From assembly GCA_009776385.1 (NCBI GenBank), contig WRFT01000087.1, positions 1-7,721 of the forward strand: a DNA stretch of 7,721 nt, given 5' to 3'. The notes under the pieces are model-generated. The model had not been told where the DNA came from and ran no database searches. It saw only the letters and a list, made by a program, of their open reading frames with translations. Below are positions 5,205-7,721 of this stretch, in pieces (position 1 is the stretch's first letter; each line of letters opens with the position of its first letter). Position numbers and translations under genes: made by a program. The DNA comes from Clostridia bacterium (GTDB taxonomy: Bacteria; Bacillota; Clostridia; Christensenellales; Aristaeellaceae).

Positions 5205-5969
5205 TCAGGAGAGCCGATTTGAGACGTACGAGCATTCCTTTTTTAGAATGCCCGTAAATAAGGGAATCGTTTCGTTTGTCATACGGAATGACGCGCCCGA
5301 GATACCAACTGCCCCCTCTAACTTGCCGAGCGATGATATAATCGGGCAGGCAATGCATTTTAATCCCAGTACGGACTCTTCATTATCATACGCCACGCCG
5401 TTTTCTTTTATGGCCGTCAGCTCTTTGTACATTTCTTTTTTCGATGTGATTGTGTTCAAGGTTTTGGGTTCCAGCTTAACCCCATCAAGATATCGCTTGA
5501 TGACGGCATCGCCAGAGAAGGCCAGCATACATTTCCCCGTGGCGGTGCTGTATGAGTCATAGGTATTCCCGATGCTCGCCGAAAACTTAATCGGGAAGGG
5601 GCTTTCTACCTGTTCTACTAACAATGTCAGCATATCGGGTGTTAGTATCGTTAGAATAACCGTTTCCATCGTTTGATCTCGAACCACACGCATGGCGTCG
5701 GCGGTTTCATTAACAAGCGAGAAACGGCTTTTCAGGGAGTTGCCAAGGAAATACAGCTTGCCGGTTAGTTTATAGGAGCTGTTTACGGCATCACGCTTAA
5801 CGTATTGCCTGCTTTCCAATTCCTTTAGAATGCGAAAAACCGAGTTGGTGGATATACGTAATCCGTTGGCTAACTCGGTAACGGTATGATTTTCTTTTTT
5901 ACCCGCCATCGTCTCCAGTATCGAAATAGCCTTATCCGCCGCCGGGGCTTTATACCTGCTGTTTTCCAT
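5205..5969 (-). CDS. IclR-family transcriptional regulator
   Basis: A 254-aa full-length IclR regulator. The winged HTH occupies about 10-70: ADKAISILETMAG, then VTELANGLRISTNSVFRILK (30-49) with the recognition helix STNSVFRILKELE, and the wing QYVKRDAVNSSYKLTGKLYF. The effector domain follows (about 80-250), with the family hallmarks DSYSTATGKCMLAF (138-151), GVAYDNEES (191-199) and GLKCIACPI (202-210); the small ligand would bind there. IclR proteins commonly control adjacent catabolic genes, and here the UroD-like gene follows 36 nt downstream, so it is the obvious target. The ATG at 5969 is chosen; a TTG at 5972 is in frame, and a purine-rich GGGGAGTAGG lies just upstream of both. The upstream spacer is AT-rich but has no clear consensus promoter. 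Confidence 0.93.
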   Translation of the reverse strand: MENSRYKAPAADKAISILETMAGKKENHTVTELANGLRISTNSVFRILKELESRQYVKRDAVNSSYKLTGKLYFLGNSLKSRFSLVNETADAMRVVRDQTMETVILTILTPDMLTLLVEQVESPFPIKFSASIGNTYDSYSTATGKCMLAFSGDAVIKRYLDGVKLEPKTLNTITSKKEMYKELTAIKENGVAYDNEESVLGLKCIACPIISSLGKLEGAVGISGASFRMTNETIPLFTGILKKECSYVSNRLS

Positions 5970-6129
5970 CAAACCTACTCCCCTACTTTATAAAAAGAAA
6001 TTTTAAACACAAATTTTATTTTACCACGTTTACTTACAAAAGTCACTAGAGCGGAACGGTTTTATTCTGCGGGCATCGGGCATAGTAAAAAAGGGTTGAG
6101 CAAAAAAACTGAAGAAAGGGAAAAATGTA

Positions 6130-6158
6130 TAGATTTGCGTTATAATGAATGATATAAT
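6130..6158 (+). promoter_or_regulatory. Candidate promoter of the histidine kinase gene
   Basis: Two perfect TATAAT hexamers occur at 6141-6146 and 6153-6158. For the second, TAGATT at 6130-6135 gives a 17-bp spacer but matches TTGACA at only three of six positions. The first has no reasonable -35. A leader of about 120 nt would result. Confidence 0.35.
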
Positions 6159-6277
6159 TGCTTTCATTAAATGTGGGATCTTCATTTATGTGTTTAACGA
6201 TAGGTCCGTATGGCGGTGCTTTGCAGTAGGCAGCGCAGTCGGAATGCGATACAGATGTGACGCAAAAACAGCGCATT

Positions 6278-6283
6278 GGAGGG
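6278..6283 (+). promoter_or_regulatory. Ribosome binding site of the histidine kinase
   Basis: GGAGGG lies 5 nt before the ATG at 6289, supporting that start over the in-frame ATG at 6301. The six bases just upstream (CGCATT, 6272-6277) are complementary to AATGCG at 6243-6248, so a leader hairpin could crowd this site. Confidence 0.7.
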
Positions 6284-6288
6284 ATGCT

Positions 6289-7721
<1,433 letters not shown>

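Larger units (their letters stand above)
5970..6288. other. Divergent intergenic spacer with kinase leader
   Basis: About 320 bp between the divergent IclR and kinase genes. The half next to IclR is AT-rich and should carry its promoter: TATAAA on the minus strand (5992-5987) with a poor TTTGTG -35 (6013-6008) only 15 bp away is the best guess. The half next to the kinase holds two TATAAT boxes and a GC-richer leader (about 6190-6288) with short complementary segments. A 13-codon frame (ATG 6188, stop 6227) exists without a good ribosome site. The minus-strand frame 6046-6276 looks like a chance reading. No RNA family was recognised. Confidence 0.5.

Noticed and set aside
6046..6276. 76-codon minus-strand frame in the spacer before the kinase
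   Set aside because: It is Cys/Pro-rich at one end and AT-biased at the other, has no ribosome site evidence, and lies antisense to the kinase leader.
6188..6288. c-di-GMP (GEMM) riboswitch upstream of the kinase
   Set aside because: GACGCAAA-like letters occur, but the conserved CACAGGGCAAACC segment and the tetraloop-receptor layout are not visible.

Overview
The window looks like a chromosomal segment from a low-to-mid GC anaerobic Bacillota (Clostridia-type) genome. The evidence is indirect. Two Gram-positive-type LexA (GAAC-N4-GTTC-like) operators lie over a sigma-A promoter, Shine-Dalgarno sequences are strong (AGAGGAGG, AGGAGG, GGAGGG), and the gene families are of clostridial style: a UvrX-like Y-family polymerase with a small partner, a UroD/MtaA-like protein with an IclR regulator, and a soluble PAS-PAS histidine kinase. 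No genus can be named from this alone. Base composition is uneven: the polymerase gene is very GC-rich, while the flanking spacers are AT-rich.

Layout. Bases 1-560 hold no credible gene. They are an intergenic repeat field: a 207-bp unit present almost twice in tandem, each copy carrying short GC-rich elements of the kind that read CGTC(A/T)TTGCGAGC...GGCGATCC, in both orientations, followed by degenerate fragments. At 568-617 is an SOS promoter/operator. It drives a Y-family DNA polymerase (632-1879) and a translationally linked 94-aa protein of unknown function (1883-2167). A second sigma-A promoter (2262-2290) opens a three-gene, overlapping operon: a four-helix membrane protein, a small XRE-type regulator and an MDR-family NAD(P)H oxidoreductase (2330-4036), closed by a possible hairpin terminator. 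Convergent to it, on the minus strand, is a two-gene unit: an IclR regulator (5969-5205) followed 36 nt later by a UroD/MtaA-like protein (5168-4101). After a roughly 320-bp divergent spacer, a plus-strand hybrid-type sensor kinase starts at 6289 and runs off the end of the window inside its ATPase domain.

How the genes work together. The first unit is a DNA-damage-inducible translesion module. The second is probably a self-regulated cassette in which the XRE protein controls the membrane protein and the reductase. The IclR/UroD-like pair is probably a substrate-responsive demethylation or methyl-transfer function, but no corrinoid protein or partner methyltransferase is visible here. The kinase is separate and its output lies outside the window.

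I found no clear phage, CRISPR or transposase gene. The observations most worth following are the paired LexA operators with the polymerase/94-aa partner arrangement, the altered clamp-binding position in the polymerase, the altered zinc-site motif of the UroD-like protein, and the tandem repeat field.
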